Below, one piece after another: positions 61,314 to 64,000 of a stretch of 64,000 nt of DNA. The translations under genes and the position numbers were made by a program. This stretch comes from Mycobacteriales bacterium. Lineage in GTDB: Bacteria; Actinomycetota; Actinomycetes; Mycobacteriales; CADCTP01. The stretch's first letter is position 1; each line of letters begins with the position of its first letter. The stretch lies in assembly GCA_035995165.1 (NCBI GenBank), contig DASYKU010000031.1:19507-83506 (forward strand), written 5' to 3'. The notes under the pieces were generated by a model. The model saw only the letters and a list, made by a program, of their open reading frames with translations. It made no database searches and had not been told where the DNA came from.

Positions 61314-62639
61314 TCAGGCGAACGTCTCCCACAGCAGTACCACGTTGAGCGCGATGATCAGCGCGGCGACGGCCGAGAGAGCGAAGGTGGTTGCGGGCTT
61401 GTTGACGAACGGACCCATCACGTCCCGGCGCCGGGTGAGCAGCGCCAGCGGCACCAGCGCGAACGGCACCCCGAAGGACAGCACGACCTGGGACACGATG
61501 AGGCTGTCGGTGGCCGGCAGCCCCAGTCCCAGCACGACCAGCGCCGGCAGCATGGTCAGCGCCCGGCGCAGCAGCAGCGGGATCCGGCGGCGGATGAAGC
61601 CCTGCATGACGACCTGGCCGGCGTACGTGCCGACGGAGGACGAGGACAGCCCGGACGCCAGCAGCGCGACCGCGAAGGCGAGCGCGGCCCCGCCGCCGAC
61701 GAGCTGCCCGAGCCCGGCGTGCGCGGCCTCGATGGTGTCCACCGTGGTGAAGGAGGACCGCCCTGGGCGGCCGAACAGCGACGCCGCGACGACCAGCATG
61801 GTCAGGTTGATGGCCCCGGCCAGGCCCAGCCCGATCAGCACGTCGGCCCGGGTGAAGCGGAGCAGCTCCCGCCGCTCGCCGTCGTCCCGGCAGGCCACCC
61901 GGGCCTTGGTCAGCGCGGAGTGCAGGTAGACCACGTGCGGCATGACCGTGGCGCCGATGATGCCGGCCGCCAGCAGCACGCTGCCGTCCCCGGCGAAGTT
62001 GGGTACGAGCCCGGCCGCGAGCGACGCCGGCTGGGCCCCGACCGCGAGCAGGTCGTACGCGAAGCCCAGCAGCACCAGCATGAGCAGCGCGGTGATCGCC
62101 AGCTCGAACCGGCGGTGCCCGCGCTGCTCCAGCGCCAGCACCGCGAACGCGACCACCGCGGTGATCAGCCCGGCCGGGAACAGCGACACCCCGAAGAGCA
62201 GGTTCAGCCCGATCGCGGCCCCGACGAACTCGGCCAGGTCGGTCGCCATCGCGATGATCTCGGCCTGGACCCAGAGCCCGCGCGAGACCGGCCGGCGGAA
62301 GTACGTCCGGCAGAGCTCGGGCAGGTCCATCCCGGTCGCGATGCCGGCCTTCGCCGACAGGTACTGCACCAGCATGGCCATCGCGTTCGCGGTCACCACG
62401 ACCCAGGCCAGCGCGTACCCGTGCCGGGCGCCGGCGGCGATGTTGGTCGCGAAGTTGCCCGGGTCGACGTACGCGACCGCGGCCACGAAGGCCGGCCCGA
62501 GCAGCGCGACCAGTCCGCGCACCCGGCCCCGGGACCGCAACTGCTCCAATGTGGACAGTGGCAGCGCCGGGGTCTCCGGGACGGCGGCGGTGGCGCCGGC
62601 GGGGAACTCCCCCGCCGGCGTCACCGGAGATGCCGGCAC
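61314..62639 (-). CDS. mntH: Nramp-family divalent metal (Mn2+/Fe2+) transporter
   Basis: 441 residues with about 11 hydrophobic segments; proton-coupled metal importer. Metal-site motif D-P-G-N-F-A-T-N in helix 1 and M-P-H-V-V-Y-L-H-S in helix 6 are both intact. N-terminal 30 residues are Pro/Ala-rich and variable. GTG start one base after the groEL stop, without a clear Shine-Dalgarno, implying translational coupling to the chaperonin gene. No manganese riboswitch or MntR box is visible because there is no gap for one. Confidence 0.92.
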   Translation of the reverse strand: MPASPVTPAGEFPAGATAAVPETPALPLSTLEQLRSRGRVRGLVALLGPAFVAAVAYVDPGNFATNIAAGARHGYALAWVVVTANAMAMLVQYLSAKAGIATGMDLPELCRTYFRRPVSRGLWVQAEIIAMATDLAEFVGAAIGLNLLFGVSLFPAGLITAVVAFAVLALEQRGHRRFELAITALLMLVLLGFAYDLLAVGAQPASLAAGLVPNFAGDGSVLLAAGIIGATVMPHVVYLHSALTKARVACRDDGERRELLRFTRADVLIGLGLAGAINLTMLVVAASLFGRPGRSSFTTVDTIEAAHAGLGQLVGGGAALAFAVALLASGLSSSSVGTYAGQVVMQGFIRRRIPLLLRRALTMLPALVVLGLGLPATDSLIVSQVVLSFGVPFALVPLALLTRRRDVMGPFVNKPATTFALSAVAALIIALNVVLLWETFA

Positions 62640-62640
62640 G

Positions 62641-64000
62641 TCAGCCGACCGACGGCCCGAGTCCGAGCGACTGCGGTGTACTGGAGTCCGGCGAGGGCTG
62701 GTGCAGCCCCTCGTCGAGCTGCCCGAACTCGGTCATCAACGCCCGGCTGCCACCCCAGGGCGTCTGTTCCTCGGCGATGAGCGTGTTGGTGGTGAGCAGC
62801 AGCCCGGCCACCGACGCCCCGTTCTGCAGCGCCGACCGGCAGACCCGCAGCGGGTCGATGATGCCCATCTCGAGCATGTTCCCGTACCGGCCCTGCAGCG
62901 CGTCGAAGCCCTCGTCGACGCCCAGCCCGGACAGCTTGTCCACCACCTCCTGGCCGGAGTAGCCGGCGTTGGAGGCGATGAGGTGGGCCGGTTCGGACAG
63001 CGCCCGCCGGACGATCTCGACGCCGATCGCGTAGTCGTCGGTGACCTCGAGCTCGTCCAGCGCCGTCGCGGCGTGCAGGAGCGCGACGCCGCCGCCGGCC
63101 ACGATGCCCTCGGCCATCGCCGCCCGGGTCGCGGCCAGCGCGTCCTCGACCCGGTGCTGGAGTTCCTTGAGCTCGGCCGGGGTGGGTGCGCCCACCCGGA
63201 TCACCGCGACCTTGCCGGACAGAGCGCCGATCCGCTCACTCAGCACGTCCGCGTCGATGCCGAACGTGGCCCGCTCCAGCTCGGCCCGCAGCTGTCCCAG
63301 CCGGAAGTCGACGTCCTCGGCCGAGCCGTCGCCGCCGATGATGGCGGTGTGGTCGGCCGTGACGCGGACCTGGCCGGCCCGGCCCAGCTGCTCCAGGGTT
63401 ATGGTCTCCAGCGAGAACCCGGAGTGCTTGCTGACCACCGCGCCACCGGTGACCGCGGCGATGTCTTCCAGCTTGCGCAGCCGCCGGTCACCGAAGCCGG
63501 GCGCACGGACCGCCACGGCCTGGAAGATCCCGTTGACGTGGTTGTGCACCAGCATGGACAGCGCCGAGCCCTCGACGTTCTCGGCCAGGATGACCAGCGG
63601 CCGGGGCTCGCGCATGATCTTGTCCAGCACCGGCATCAGCTGCTGGACCTGCGTGATCTTCTCGTTGGTCAGCAGGATGTACGGGTCATCGAGGATCGCT
63701 TCCAGCCGGCCGGGGTCGGTGACCAGGTACGGCGAGATGAAGCCGTTGTCGAACTCGAAGCCCTCCACGAAGTCCACGCTCATGCCGTACTGCGCGGCCT
63801 CCTCGACGGTCACGATGCCGGTCTCGCCGACGGTGTGCAGCGCCCGCGCGATGACCCGGCCGACCATCACGTCGTCGTTGGCCGAGATGCCGGCCACGTG
63901 GGCGAAGTCCTCCTCGGTCTCCACCAGGTGCGCCACCGACTGCAGATGCTCCACCAGCGCACCCACCGCGAGGTCGATACCCCGCTTGACCAGCACCGGG
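62641..64000 (-). CDS. groEL: Chaperonin GroEL paralogue, C-terminal 453 residues (5' part beyond window)
   Basis: Hsp60 subunit; the frame is open to the right window edge. Recognisable: V-L-V-K-R-G-I-D-L-A-V, G-F-I-S-P-Y-L (apical), A-P-G-F-G-D-R-R, T-G-G-A-V, I-I-G-G-D-G-S, and E-G-I-V-A-G-G-G-V-A-L. The C-terminus ends S-L-G-L-G-P-S-V-G with no Gly/Met-rich GGM tail, and several positions are less conserved than in main GroEL (for example L-L-L-T-T-N-T-L-I-A-E-E). Probably a secondary chaperonin. First gene seen of a run with mntH. Confidence 0.92.
   Translation of the reverse strand, partial: PVLVKRGIDLAVGALVEHLQSVAHLVETEEDFAHVAGISANDDVMVGRVIARALHTVGETGIVTVEEAAQYGMSVDFVEGFEFDNGFISPYLVTDPGRLEAILDDPYILLTNEKITQVQQLMPVLDKIMREPRPLVILAENVEGSALSMLVHNHVNGIFQAVAVRAPGFGDRRLRKLEDIAAVTGGAVVSKHSGFSLETITLEQLGRAGQVRVTADHTAIIGGDGSAEDVDFRLGQLRAELERATFGIDADVLSERIGALSGKVAVIRVGAPTPAELKELQHRVEDALAATRAAMAEGIVAGGGVALLHAATALDELEVTDDYAIGVEIVRRALSEPAHLIASNAGYSGQEVVDKLSGLGVDEGFDALQGRYGNMLEMGIIDPLRVCRSALQNGASVAGLLLTTNTLIAEEQTPWGGSRALMTEFGQLDEGLHQPSPDSSTPQSLGLGPSVG

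Overview
The window is a chromosomal stretch of a very GC-rich (about 72-75% by eye) Gram-positive actinobacterium. The evidence is heavy use of GTG starts, actinobacterial gene families throughout, and a gene order that follows, from memory of the H37Rv map, the Mycobacterium tuberculosis segment Rv2995c-Rv3041c: leuB, serA, ilvC-ilvN-ilvB, gatB-gatA-gatC, ACT protein, ligA, Rv3015c-like, mnmA, iscS, etfA-etfB, Rv3030-Rv3031-Rv3032-like, Rv3034c-like, Rv3038c-like, echA17-like and Rv3041c-like. The order is not resolvable without searches. I see no rRNA, tRNA, transposase, integrase or CRISPR array; most of the window is housekeeping backbone with small accessory insertions.

Layout. 1-12 kb holds branched-chain amino acid and serine synthesis (start of ilvE, leuB, serA, ilvBNC behind an attenuator with a 10-codon leader, ilvD), broken up by a sodium:solute symporter with a small membrane partner and by an ArsR/AHSA1 pair. 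12-16 kb is accessory: a 2-hydroxyacid dehydrogenase, an EAL-domain remnant, a five-copy repeat, and two tandem PQQ-type sugar dehydrogenase lipoproteins. 16-26 kb holds gatCAB and a complete peptide ABC importer. 26-37 kb has ligA with a long basic tail, a MetE-like protein, an AraC regulator, an MFS-iscS-mnmA run and etfBA.

37-44 kb is the counterpart of the mycobacterial methylglucose lipopolysaccharide locus (methyltransferase, GH57 branching-type enzyme, GT4 glucosyltransferase), with inserted genes that include a DivIVA-DivIVA-Nudix fusion and two related miniature membrane proteins. 44-50 kb carries a thioesterase, a second acetolactate-synthase-like TPP enzyme, a hexapeptide acyltransferase, a cold-shock protein, a methyltransferase and an enoyl-CoA hydratase. 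50-58 kb is envelope/polysaccharide-related (FAD oxidoreductase, flippase-GT2 fusion, epimerase, GT-C-like membrane protein, ABC ATPase, glgX). 58-64 kb has a TetR/MFS efflux pair with a clear operator and a leftward run groEL (truncated by the window edge), mntH and two small unknown genes.

A recurrent regulatory theme is visible: at 17 starts a TANNNT hexamer lies 6-8 nt before the start codon, the geometry expected of leaderless actinobacterial mRNAs. Two of these are unusually informative: the ilvB leader peptide gene and the arsR gene, whose promoter spacer is filled by a perfect 16-bp palindrome.
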